From positions 1 to 29,743 of the forward strand of contig DATCIR010000304.1 of assembly GCA_036507695.1 (NCBI GenBank): a DNA stretch of 29,743 nt, read 5' to 3'. Positions within the stretch are counted from its first letter, which is position 1. Every line of letters starts with the position of its first letter. Of the stretch, positions 1 through 7,451 are shown one piece after another. The stretch comes from JAKEGK01 sp036507695. Its GTDB lineage: Bacteria; Pseudomonadota; Gammaproteobacteria; SZUA-152. The translations under genes were made by a program, and so were the position numbers. The notes under the pieces were generated by a model that searched no databases, was not told the DNA's origin, and worked only from the letters and a program-made list of their open reading frames with translations.

Positions 1-395
1 CCCCACGCTCCCAGCGTCGGCGACTCCCAGTTATCCTCGACGAAACGGATATCGTGCACCAGCGGATCAAAGCCCAGCATTTTCAGTGAACCGAGGTACA
101 GCTCCTGAATATCCAGTGGCGAAGGTTTGATGACCACCTGAAACTGATAATAATGTTGCAGCCGGTTGGGATTTTTCCCGTAACGGCCGTCGGTGGGCCG
201 GCGCGAGGGCTGCACATACGCCGCGCTCCAGGGTTCCGGACCAATGGCGCGCAGGAAGGTGGCGGGATGAAAAGTGCCGGCGCCGACTTCCATATCGTAG
301 GGTTGCAAAATGACGCAGCCTTGCTCGGACCAATAGGTCTGCAGCGCAAAGATCAAACCCTGAAAGGTGGATACATCGATTTTCTGCTTGGACAT
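1..395 (-). CDS. glyQ: Glycyl-tRNA synthetase alpha subunit (partial, N-terminal part)
   Basis: Translation leftwards from the ATG at 395-393 gives 131 residues that run off the window edge, so the C-terminal part is missing. The sequence carries the bacterial GlyQ signatures FQGLIFALQTYW, DMEVGAGTFHP, YVQPSRRPTDGRYG, NRLQHYYQFQVVIKPSP and HDIRFVEDNWE, in the order and spacing of the E. coli protein. GlyQ is the catalytic class II subunit of the alpha2-beta2 glycyl-tRNA synthetase, which charges tRNA-Gly in the cytoplasm. Its partner glyS would be expected next, beyond position 1, but this cannot be seen. The gene is divergent from the ligase gene at 610. A sigma70-like promoter for it lies at 451-479. 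The identification is very secure. Confidence 0.97.
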   Translation of the reverse strand, partial: MSKQKIDVSTFQGLIFALQTYWSEQGCVILQPYDMEVGAGTFHPATFLRAIGPEPWSAAYVQPSRRPTDGRYGKNPNRLQHYYQFQVVIKPSPLDIQELYLGSLKMLGFDPLVHDIRFVEDNWESPTLGAW

Positions 396-450
396 GGTTG
401 TTTTAGTAAATGTTTAATGGATGGCGTCTCGCGGCGCCGAAAAGTGGCTA

Positions 451-479
451 AGTATAACGTGCGCCGTGCTATTTGCGAA
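451..479 (-). promoter_or_regulatory. Candidate sigma70 promoter for glyQ
   Basis: Read on the minus strand, there is a -35-like TTCGCA (474-479) and a -10-like TATACT (451-456) separated by 17 bp. They lie about 55 bp upstream of the glyQ start and point towards it. Both hexamers deviate from consensus and no transcript data are available, so this is a motif-based call only. Confidence 0.4.
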
Positions 480-609
480 AATATCCGTGAAGTTTTCGGG
501 TTTACCTGACCGGCACCGGCAGAGCAGGTCAAATAAGCTGGCATACTCCCGCCGCATGTGCCTAACTTGTTGTTAAAGCGTATTAATAGTTAATTTAGCG
601 AGGTTAGCC

Positions 610-2040
610 ATGGGCCAGGAAATCGACGGCTCGCATTTTAAAAAACAGGATTTCCAGCGGTTTTTAGCGCGCTTAAAACAGGAGACCGCGCTGCTCGGCC
701 AGTGGTTTGCCGCGCAGCGCTTTGACACGGAGCATACCGTGGCGGGTTTTGAGCTGGAAGCCTGGTTAGTCGATAAACACTGTCTGCCGGCACCCATCAA
801 TGCCGAGTTTTTGCACGCCATGGCCAATCCCAGGCTGAGTCCGGAGCTGGCCAGTTTTAATGTCGAGTTCAATTACACCCCGCGGGGATTACAGGGCAGC
901 GCTCTGACTGACATGCAGGCTGAAATGACGGATCTGTGGCAGCAAGGCAGTCAGGTCGCCAATCAGCTGGAGAGCCAGTTAGTCATGATTGGCATCCTGC
1001 CCACGGTGGATGAAACCTACCTGACCCTGCAACACATCTCGGCCATGAACCGCTACCGCGCGCTGAACGAACAGGTATTACGTTTACGCCAGGGCCGGCC
1101 AATGGAGCTGAACATTCTTGGCGTGGATCATCTGAAAACCTCGCACCGCAATGTCATGTTCGAGTCTGCCGCCACGTCGTTCCAGATTCATTTGCAGGTG
1201 CCGCTGCCGCTGGCCGTGCGCGCGTATAATGCATCGCTGATCGTGTCCGCCGCCACGGTGGCGGTCTCTGCCAATTCGCCGTTTTTATGCGGCAAGAATC
1301 TCTGGGCGGAAACCCGGGTGCCGCTGTTCGAACAGGCGGTGCAAGCCGGCGGCTACGAATCCGGGGCGCATGGCCCGATGCGGCGGGTGACGTTTGGCTC
1401 CGGCTACCTGCACGAATCGGTGTTGGAGTGCTTTTGTGAAAACCTGGAACACTATCCGGTGTTGTTGCCGGAACTCAGCGATGATCCCCCGGAAAAATTC
1501 AGCACCGTGCGCTTGCATAATGGCACCCTGTGGCGCTGGAACCGGCCGCTGATCGGCTTTGCTAACAACCAGGCGCACATCCGCATCGAGCACCGGGTGA
1601 TTCCGGCGGGACCTAGCGTCATCGATGCGGTCGCCAACGCGGCGTTTTATTTCGGCCTGGTCAGCCAGCTGATGCGGCGCGAAATTCAACCCGAACTGCA
1701 ATTGCCCTTCAACCAGTCGCGCGACAATTTTTATGATGCGGCGAAGTTTTCTTACGATGGCCACATGGTGTGGCTCGATGGCAATAAAAGCAATATTCGC
1801 ACGCTGATATTAAAAGAATTACTGCCGATTGCGGCGCAAGGCCTGGCGGCGGCCGGCATTGACGCGCATGCTATTGATACTTATCTTGGCATTATCGAGC
1901 AACGCACTCAAAACGCCTGTAACGGCGCGGCCTGGCAACGGGCCTTTACCACGCGCCACGGCCAGGACCTGTCAAGCCTGACCAAGGCCTACATCGAGCG
2001 GCAGAACAGCGGCGCGCCGGTGCATGAATGGGGTATATGA
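610..2040 (+). CDS. GCS2-family glutamate-cysteine ligase-like carboxylate-amine ligase
   Basis: This is a 476-residue cytoplasmic protein. The ATG at 610 has a ribosome-binding sequence GCGAGG at 598-603. Features of the GCS2 ligase fold (PF04107, the plant/proteobacterial GshA and YbdK superfamily) are visible: an acidic metal/substrate strand GFELEAWLVD (residues 46-55), FNVEFNY (83-89), SFQIHLQVP (190-198), SPFLCGKN (223-230), WRWNRPLIGF (308-317) and HIRIEHRVIPAGPS (323-336). Family members use ATP to join a glutamate gamma-carboxyl, or a similar carboxylate, to an amine. Whether cysteine is the acceptor here cannot be read from the sequence. It is longer than YbdK (about 370 residues). 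The next gene, 25 bp downstream, encodes an amide-hydrolysing AstE/AspA-type enzyme, so the two probably act on one substrate class. It could simply be the organism's GshA. The family assignment is firm and the substrate is open. Confidence 0.8.
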   Translation: MGQEIDGSHFKKQDFQRFLARLKQETALLGQWFAAQRFDTEHTVAGFELEAWLVDKHCLPAPINAEFLHAMANPRLSPELASFNVEFNYTPRGLQGSALTDMQAEMTDLWQQGSQVANQLESQLVMIGILPTVDETYLTLQHISAMNRYRALNEQVLRLRQGRPMELNILGVDHLKTSHRNVMFESAATSFQIHLQVPLPLAVRAYNASLIVSAATVAVSANSPFLCGKNLWAETRVPLFEQAVQAGGYESGAHGPMRRVTFGSGYLHESVLECFCENLEHYPVLLPELSDDPPEKFSTVRLHNGTLWRWNRPLIGFANNQAHIRIEHRVIPAGPSVIDAVANAAFYFGLVSQLMRREIQPELQLPFNQSRDNFYDAAKFSYDGHMVWLDGNKSNIRTLILKELLPIAAQGLAAAGIDAHAIDTYLGIIEQRTQNACNGAAWQRAFTTRHGQDLSSLTKAYIERQNSGAPVHEWGI

Positions 2041-2065
2041 TTGCCGGTGGCCATCTGACTAACGT

Positions 2066-3106
2066 ATGACATCAGCTAAACATAACCGAAAAACCATGCT
2101 TAACATAATTCAGCACCTGCCTGCCGGCCTGCTCAGCACGCCGCCCACGGAATTATACCGCCTGCTGGACCGGCCAACCCTGATCCATTTAACCGGCCAG
2201 CGCGAACCGCCGTTGTTTGTTTCGGTGTTGTTGCACGGCAATGAAACTTCGGGCTATTACGCGGTGCAGGAGTTACTGCAACAATACCGTAACGCCAGCC
2301 TGCCCCGGTCGTTGAGTATTTTTATCGGCAATATCGAGGCGGCAAAATTTGGCGTGCGGCGTTTGGATAACCAGGTGGACTACAACCGCATCTGGCCGAA
2401 TAGCGGCTTTCAACCCCCCGCCGCGGAAGCCAAGCTCATGCGGCAAGTGCTGGATGAAATGCGGCGGCGCCGGGTATTTGCCAGTATCGATATCCACAAC
2501 AACACCGGTCTCAACCCGCACTACGCCTGTGTCAACCGGCTGGAAACCGCTTTTTTTCAGTTAGCGCTATTATTCAGCCGCACGGTAATTTATTTTTTAC
2601 GGCCCGAGGGCGTGCAATCCAAGGCTTTCGCGGAACTTTGCCCGGCGGTCACGGTGGAATGCGGCAAGACCGAACACCGGCTGGGTGTCAGCCACGCGCT
2701 GGAATATATCGAATCTTGCCTGGGACTCACGGAGTTACCGGACCGCCCGGTGTTAAAACAGGATATGGACCTGTTCCACACCGTGGCCACGGTGAAAGTG
2801 CCGCCCGGCATTGATTTCAGCTTTACCGACAGCGCGGCGGATATCTGCTTTCGCTCGGATCTGGAAAATCTCAATTTCTGTGAACTGCCCGCCGGCACCG
2901 GCATCGCCGATATCCGCCACCAGCCGCACCAACCACTGCTAAGCGTCACTGATGAAACGGGCAATGAAGTGTATGCGCGCTTTTTCCGCGCCGACCCGCA
3001 CCGCCTGGTCACCCGCTGCGCCATCATGCCGTCGATGCTCACCACCGACAGCGATATCATCCGCAAGGACTGTTTATGCTACCTGATGGAGCGCATACCT
3101 TTTTAA
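2066..3106 (+). CDS. AstE/AspA-type zinc hydrolase (M14-like succinylglutamate desuccinylase/aspartoacylase family)
   Basis: This is a 346-residue protein without signal peptide. The zinc-carboxypeptidase-like pattern of the succinylglutamate desuccinylase/aspartoacylase family (PF04952) is present: HGNE (H57, E60) and DIHNN (H144) would supply the zinc ligands, and VECGK (E198) the catalytic glutamate. DYNRIWPN (105-112) matches the substrate-binding region of the family. Members cleave N-acyl amino acids or small amide conjugates. The gene follows the GCS2-type ligase by 25 bp in the same direction and is probably co-transcribed. An in-frame ATG at 2096 (residue 11) is an alternative start, and neither start has a strong ribosome-binding site. 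The protein resembles aspartoacylases in size but is not obviously AstE of the arginine succinyltransferase pathway, since no other ast gene is nearby. The substrate is unknown. Confidence 0.78.
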   Translation: MTSAKHNRKTMLNIIQHLPAGLLSTPPTELYRLLDRPTLIHLTGQREPPLFVSVLLHGNETSGYYAVQELLQQYRNASLPRSLSIFIGNIEAAKFGVRRLDNQVDYNRIWPNSGFQPPAAEAKLMRQVLDEMRRRRVFASIDIHNNTGLNPHYACVNRLETAFFQLALLFSRTVIYFLRPEGVQSKAFAELCPAVTVECGKTEHRLGVSHALEYIESCLGLTELPDRPVLKQDMDLFHTVATVKVPPGIDFSFTDSAADICFRSDLENLNFCELPAGTGIADIRHQPHQPLLSVTDETGNEVYARFFRADPHRLVTRCAIMPSMLTTDSDIIRKDCLCYLMERIPF

Positions 3107-3145
3107 TCAACCTGCGAATCCGTTGATCCCGGCAGACCGAAAACC

Positions 3146-3445
3146 TTAAACGCAGAGACGCAAAGAAAAAACAGTTTGCTTGTAACTACTCACCCGTGGG
3201 CGGCGCCGGTGTCTCCTGCCGGGGGACGCCACAAGTACGTCCCTGTAGGTTGTTGCGGGCCATCCCTGGCCCACACCCTGCGGGCGCACTGCGTGCGACC
3301 GGATTCGCTCCCGGCGAATCCGTCGACTGCGGCCATCCCTGGCCGCAGACGCCCCCGGCAGGAGACACCCGCACCGCTTTAACCTATGCTGCACACGGGG
3401 TGAGTAGTTACGTTTGCTTTTTATTTCTTTACGTCTTGGCGTTTA
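3146..3445. repeat. Nested inverted-repeat (MITE-like) intergenic element
   Basis: This stretch has no credible gene and fills the gap between two convergent genes. Its outer arms (3146-3198 and 3394-3445) are imperfect inverted copies of about 52 bp. They share the exact 14-mer GTAACTACTCACCC at 3182-3195 and, inverted, at 3398-3411. Inside lies a perfect 18-bp inverted pair, GGTGTCTCCTGCCGGGGG at 3208-3225 and its complement at 3352-3369. The core holds three GC-rich hairpins: 3257-3272, 3301-3321 (8-bp stem, 5-base loop) and 3327-3348 (8-bp stem). Two of these contain the same 13-mer GCCATCCCTGGCC. No transposase is encoded, so if mobile it would be non-autonomous. The stacked hairpins could also end transcription from both sides. 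Confidence 0.75.
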
Positions 3446-3457
3446 TGTCGCTTTTGA

Positions 3458-4225
3458 TTAATAGTAGCGCAGGCCATACCACCACTGGCCGAAGATTTCA
3501 TGAAACGCCAGGCCGGAAGTTTTTAAAGCTTCGGATGAAGGCAAATAGTTATCGGGCTGGCCGGGCGCCAGCCGGCCATAAAATGCCGTGGGTGCCGGAA
3601 TCACCTGTATATCAAAATAAGCAAACGCCGCCTTGGCGCGCGGCATATGCCAGGCGTGGGTCACCAGGGCAATGCTGCGCAACTCGTTTTCCTTTAAATA
3701 TTGCGCCGTATATTTCGCGTTTTCAAACGTGGAGCGGCTTTGTTCTTCCAGGTGGTCCACAATCACGATGAATTCTTTCTGCAGTAATTGCTGCATTAAC
3801 TGCGCTTCGCTTTGGTGTTCGTTATGCACGCGCCCGCCACTGATAATCAATGGCAAGCCGGTGCGTTTGACAATCCAGGCGGCGTAGCGCGCCCGCTCGA
3901 GGGAATAACCTGAAACCGTGTCATCGCCAAACTCCTCCGACGCTGACCGCCGGCCACCGGCCAGGACCACCACCGCATCCACTTTGGCCAGGTTTTTTTT
4001 CAGCTCACTGTCGGGAATGGGAAGGTCGGTTTGCAGTGTATCGATCAGCAGCGCCGACACCGCCGGCAGACTGCACAGCAACAGTCCCGCCAGGCTCAAG
4101 GCCGCAACCCACAAACCCAGCTTTTTCCATAGCAGCGAAACGCCGATACCGATCATGGCCAGTATGATCAGGCCGGTGGGCGGCAGGATAAAACCAGCGA
4201 TTGCTTTGATAAAGTGTTGTTCCAT
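3458..4225 (-). CDS. DUF218/YdcF-SanA-ElyC family membrane protein
   Basis: This is a 255-residue protein with two N-terminal hydrophobic segments (about residues 9-30 and 36-60), followed by a soluble Rossmann-like DUF218 domain (PF02698). Family motifs seen are DAVVVLAGGRR (83-93), SLERARYAA (108-116), LIISGGR (126-132) and VTHAWHMPRA (188-197). Proteins of this type (ElyC, YdcF, SanA) sit in the inner membrane with the domain outside. ElyC affects peptidoglycan and lipid-carrier metabolism in E. coli, but the biochemical activity of the family is poorly defined. The gene ends the minus-strand series after rsmA, where E. coli has apaG-apaH. Only 13 bp separate it from rsmA, so they are probably co-transcribed. 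The family assignment is good and the exact role is unknown. Confidence 0.8.
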   Translation of the reverse strand: MEQHFIKAIAGFILPPTGLIILAMIGIGVSLLWKKLGLWVAALSLAGLLLCSLPAVSALLIDTLQTDLPIPDSELKKNLAKVDAVVVLAGGRRSASEEFGDDTVSGYSLERARYAAWIVKRTGLPLIISGGRVHNEHQSEAQLMQQLLQKEFIVIVDHLEEQSRSTFENAKYTAQYLKENELRSIALVTHAWHMPRAKAAFAYFDIQVIPAPTAFYGRLAPGQPDNYLPSSEALKTSGLAFHEIFGQWWYGLRYY

Positions 4226-4238
4226 ACAGCACTCGTTG

Positions 4239-5024
4239 TTATTCCGGCAGCAGATTGGCTAACACCGCAAACTCCTGCAGGGACAGCGTTTCACCCCGGC
4301 GCGCCGGATCAATACCGTTAGCCTGCATGCGTTCCGCGCTAATCAGCTGTTTTAGATTGTTGCGCAGTGTTTTGCGGCGCTGGGCGAACGCCGCGCTGAC
4401 CACTTGTTCGAACAAGTTAAAGTCGTTGACTTGTACCGTGGGTTCATCACGCGGAATTAAACGGACCACGGCCGAATCCACTTTGGGCGGCGGCGAAAAC
4501 GCTTCCGGCGCCACCTCAAACAGTTTTTCCACACAACAGTAGTATTGCACCATGACGCCGAGTTTACCGTACGCACTATCCCCCGGGGAAGCGGCCAGCC
4601 GGTCTACAACTTCTTTTTGCAGCATAAAATGCATGTCTACGATACATGAACTTTGTTGCAGCAAATGAAAAATCAGCGGCGTGGAAATGTTGTACGGCAG
4701 GTTGCCCACGATGCGCAGTTTTTCCCCGCGCTTGGCCAGCGCACAAAAATCGAATTTCAACGCATCCGCACCGTGGATGCAAAAATTACCCAAGGACAGC
4801 CGTTGCAGTTTGGCGACCAGGTCACGATCCAGTTCGACCGCATCCAGAAACCGTACCTGCGGTAATATCGCCTGGGTCATCACACCCATGCCCGGTCCGA
4901 TTTCCACCACATGGTCGGTGGCGCGCGGAGCAATCGCGTTCACAATTTGTTGCACCACGAACGGGTCTTTCAAAAAATTCTGGCCGAAGCGTTTGCGCGG
5001 CCGGTGCGGGATGACGGAGGACAT
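4239..5024 (-). CDS. rsmA: 16S rRNA (adenine1518/1519-N6)-dimethyltransferase
   Basis: This is a 261-residue protein of normal length for RsmA (KsgA). Motifs run in the right order: KRFGQNFLKD at the N-terminus (11-20), the SAM-binding motif VVEIGPGMGVMTQ (39-51), the acidic VELD (63-66), and the catalytic NLPYNISTPLIF (108-119). The C-terminal domain contains FSPPPKVDSAVVRL and AFAQRRKTLRNNL. The enzyme dimethylates two adjacent adenines near the 3' end of 16S rRNA late in 30S assembly. The stop codon of pdxA lies 6 bp upstream of this start, so pdxA and rsmA are translationally close, as in E. coli. Confidence 0.97.
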   Translation of the reverse strand: MSSVIPHRPRKRFGQNFLKDPFVVQQIVNAIAPRATDHVVEIGPGMGVMTQAILPQVRFLDAVELDRDLVAKLQRLSLGNFCIHGADALKFDFCALAKRGEKLRIVGNLPYNISTPLIFHLLQQSSCIVDMHFMLQKEVVDRLAASPGDSAYGKLGVMVQYYCCVEKLFEVAPEAFSPPPKVDSAVVRLIPRDEPTVQVNDFNLFEQVVSAAFAQRRKTLRNNLKQLISAERMQANGIDPARRGETLSLQEFAVLANLLPE

Positions 5025-5030
5025 GCGGCC

Positions 5031-6044
5031 TTAGGACACCCGGCGCTTGACGAGATCGAGCGCGGTTTGAATCGCGAGCATAAAACTGCCGGGGTCAGCC
5101 TTGCCTGTACCGGCCAGCGGCAAGGCGGTGCCATGATCCACGGAAGTGCGGATAATGGGCAAACCCAGGGTGGTGTTTATGGCCTGGCCGAAGCCTTTGA
5201 ATTTCAGCACCGGCAGTCCCTGATCGTGGTACATGGCGAGAAAGGCATCGGCCCGCGCCAGGTTCTCCGGGCTGAATATCGTGTCCGCCGGCAACGGACC
5301 CAGCAGTGTCATGCCCTGGCGGCGCAACTGATCCAGCACCGGTTCGATGATTTGTTGTTCCTCGGTGCCGAGGTGCCCGCCTTCGCCCGCGTGCGGATTT
5401 AGGCCGCACACATAAATGACCGGCTCGGCGATACCGTATTTGTTTTTAAGATCCGCATGCAGAATTTCAATGACCCCGGCCAGGCGCTGCGGCGTAATCG
5501 CGTCAGCCACCTCCCGCAACGGCAAATGCGTTGTTGCCAGGGCCACCCGCAAGCCTTTGGTCTCCAGCATCATCACCGGCAAGTTAGTGTGGGTCAGTTC
5601 CGCCAGGAACTCGGTATGCCCGGAAAATTTAACGCCCGCGTCATTGATAACACCTTTATGCAGGGGCGCGGTCACCAGGCCTTGGCAGGCGCCGCTCAGG
5701 CAGGCTTGCGTTGCCTGCTGCAGCAGATTTAGCACGTAAGGCACATTGTCCGGGTTAAGCTGACCGGGCGTAACCGGGCTGGCGAGGGTTACGGGAAATA
5801 CCTGCAGCACCCCCGGCCTTGACGCGCCGCACGGACTGTCCAGCGTGTCGAGCACAATAATATCCAGTGCAATCTTTAGTTGCCGCGCCCGTTGTTCGAT
5901 CAGCTGCGGATCGGCGAAAACGATAAGCTGTGCGCCCAGTTGTGCAGCGATGCCGGCTTGCGCCAGTTGCACGCAAAGATCCGGCCCGACGCCCGCCGGT
6001 TCTCCCGAAGTTATAGCTAAACGCGGTTGCAGGAGTGTCATCAT
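5031..6044 (-). CDS. pdxA: 4-hydroxythreonine-4-phosphate dehydrogenase
   Basis: This is a 337-residue protein of normal PdxA length. Diagnostic motifs are TSGEPAGVGPDL near the N-terminus, the PLHKGVINDAG and FSGHTEFLAE pair in the middle, GLNPHAGEGGHLG, MYHDQGLPVLKFKGFG and RTSVDHGTALPLAGTGKAD near the C-terminus. The histidines in these motifs are the family's metal and phosphate ligands. PdxA oxidises 4-phosphohydroxy-L-threonine using NAD(P) in the deoxyxylulose-5-phosphate-dependent route to pyridoxal phosphate. A second ATG directly follows the first (Met-Met), so the true start is uncertain by one codon. The gene sits between surA and rsmA as in many gammaproteobacteria. Confidence 0.97.
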   Translation of the reverse strand: MMTLLQPRLAITSGEPAGVGPDLCVQLAQAGIAAQLGAQLIVFADPQLIEQRARQLKIALDIIVLDTLDSPCGASRPGVLQVFPVTLASPVTPGQLNPDNVPYVLNLLQQATQACLSGACQGLVTAPLHKGVINDAGVKFSGHTEFLAELTHTNLPVMMLETKGLRVALATTHLPLREVADAITPQRLAGVIEILHADLKNKYGIAEPVIYVCGLNPHAGEGGHLGTEEQQIIEPVLDQLRRQGMTLLGPLPADTIFSPENLARADAFLAMYHDQGLPVLKFKGFGQAINTTLGLPIIRTSVDHGTALPLAGTGKADPGSFMLAIQTALDLVKRRVS

Positions 6045-6071
6045 TGTTGCCTGAGCGTGCGCGGCAATACG

Positions 6072-7406
6072 TTACAACCGCAGCTGGACAAACGCCTCTT
6101 CTTTAATCTGCCGTAACCAGTTTTCGAGGGCGGGCCCGAGTTTTTGCTGCAGAATATAATCACCCGCCCGCCGTTTCATAAATTCCTCGGTGTTGTCGTG
6201 ATCACGGCGGTCCACCACTTTTATTAAATGCCAGCCGAACTGGGTTTTTACCGGCGGACTTATCTCGCCCGGCTGCAGCCGGTTCATGGCGTCCTCGAAT
6301 TCCCGAACCATGACGCCAGGATTGACCCAGCCCAGGTTTCCGCCATCCGCGGCGGAGCCTTTGTCATCCGAATGCGCGGTCGCGATTTTGGAAAAATCCT
6401 CGCCGTTGTCAATCCGTTGTTTCAATTGCTGCATGCGCTCCAATGCTTCGTTGCTCGACACCAGCTCATTAGCTTGTATCAGGATATGTTTGGCCAGGGT
6501 CTGGTTGACGATATGCTGGGCGTCCGAGCTGCGCTTTTCCGCCAGCTTGATGATATGAAAACCGCTGGGACTGCGGATTACAGCGCTTATTGCGCCCGTT
6601 TCCATGTGCCGCACTAAATCGGAAAACAAGGTGGGTATTTCCGCCAGTTTGCGCCAACCGAGATCGCCGCCCTCTAAGGCCTGTTGGCCATCGGAATTGG
6701 CGATGGCAACCTGCGCGAAATCCTCACCGGTTTGCAAACGTTCCAGCAATTGCTGGGCTTTTTGTTTTACCGCCTGAATGCGTTCAGCGGCAGCCGCTTC
6801 CGGCACCACCAGCAGGATATGCTGCAGGCGGTACTCTTCGTTGGAACGCTCCTGTAAATCCTGATTCGCCAGAAAATCCTCGATTTCCTGTTCGCTGACA
6901 TTGATCCTGCGCTGCACCTCGCGTTGTTGCAGGCGCGAGATAATGATTTCATTCCTGATTCTCTCGCGGTAATCCGCGTAGCTCAGGCCGCTGGCTTCGA
7001 GCGCGCGCCGAAAACTATTGATGTCCAGCCCGTTCTGTTCGGCAATGTTGGCGATGGCTTTATTCAAGGATTCATCGTCCACTTTTAACAAACGCTTTTC
7101 CGCGTACTGCAATTGGATGCGCGTTACCACCAGCCGGTCCAGGATCTGTTTTTGCAGAACGGAATCAGGTGGCAGCTGAGGTTGCTGTTGACGCAATTGT
7201 TGCTTGATAATATTCAACTCTACGGATAATTCCGCCTGGGTTATGACATCGTCGTTAACAATTGCGACAATGCGGTCAATGGCGTTACTTTTATCCCCGC
7301 TTGCCGCTGACGCGGTGGAACCGCAGCACACGAACAGGAACATCAATAGCGGCCAATGCCAGGTTCGGAATATGTATGCTTGGAGGTTTGTCATAAGCTC
7401 TATCAT
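6072..7406 (-). CDS. surA: Periplasmic chaperone / peptidyl-prolyl isomerase SurA
   Basis: This is a 444-residue exported protein. A signal peptide with the hydrophobic stretch PLLMFLFVCCGSTASA is followed by the SurA N-terminal chaperone domain (IVAIVNDDVITQAEL is the hallmark). Two parvulin (PpiC) domains follow, each with the ending pattern GGNLGW or GGDLGW, PGEIS or TGAIS, and GFHIIKL or GWHLIKV. SurA binds unfolded outer-membrane proteins in the periplasm and delivers them to the BAM complex. LptD, encoded just upstream, is a classical client. The ATG at 7406 was used, but an in-frame ATG at 7394 would only shorten the signal peptide by four residues. Spacing is 45 bp from lptD and 27 bp to pdxA, consistent with an operon. 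Confidence 0.97.
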   Translation of the reverse strand: MIELMTNLQAYIFRTWHWPLLMFLFVCCGSTASAASGDKSNAIDRIVAIVNDDVITQAELSVELNIIKQQLRQQQPQLPPDSVLQKQILDRLVVTRIQLQYAEKRLLKVDDESLNKAIANIAEQNGLDINSFRRALEASGLSYADYRERIRNEIIISRLQQREVQRRINVSEQEIEDFLANQDLQERSNEEYRLQHILLVVPEAAAAERIQAVKQKAQQLLERLQTGEDFAQVAIANSDGQQALEGGDLGWRKLAEIPTLFSDLVRHMETGAISAVIRSPSGFHIIKLAEKRSSDAQHIVNQTLAKHILIQANELVSSNEALERMQQLKQRIDNGEDFSKIATAHSDDKGSAADGGNLGWVNPGVMVREFEDAMNRLQPGEISPPVKTQFGWHLIKVVDRRDHDNTEEFMKRRAGDYILQQKLGPALENWLRQIKEEAFVQLRL

Positions 7407-7451
7407 GGGAATGGTTGCAGTAATTATTTTAAGAATTTTGTGGCCTGTTTT

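Noticed and set aside
1285..1764. 159-residue minus-strand open frame inside the GCS2-type ligase gene
   Set aside because: It is the antisense shadow of a gene with clear family motifs in the plus strand.
3196..3771. 191-residue plus-strand open frame over the palindromic element and the 3' end of the DUF218 gene
   Set aside because: It crosses the inverted-repeat element and runs antisense to a recognisable gene. The composition is that of translated hairpins.
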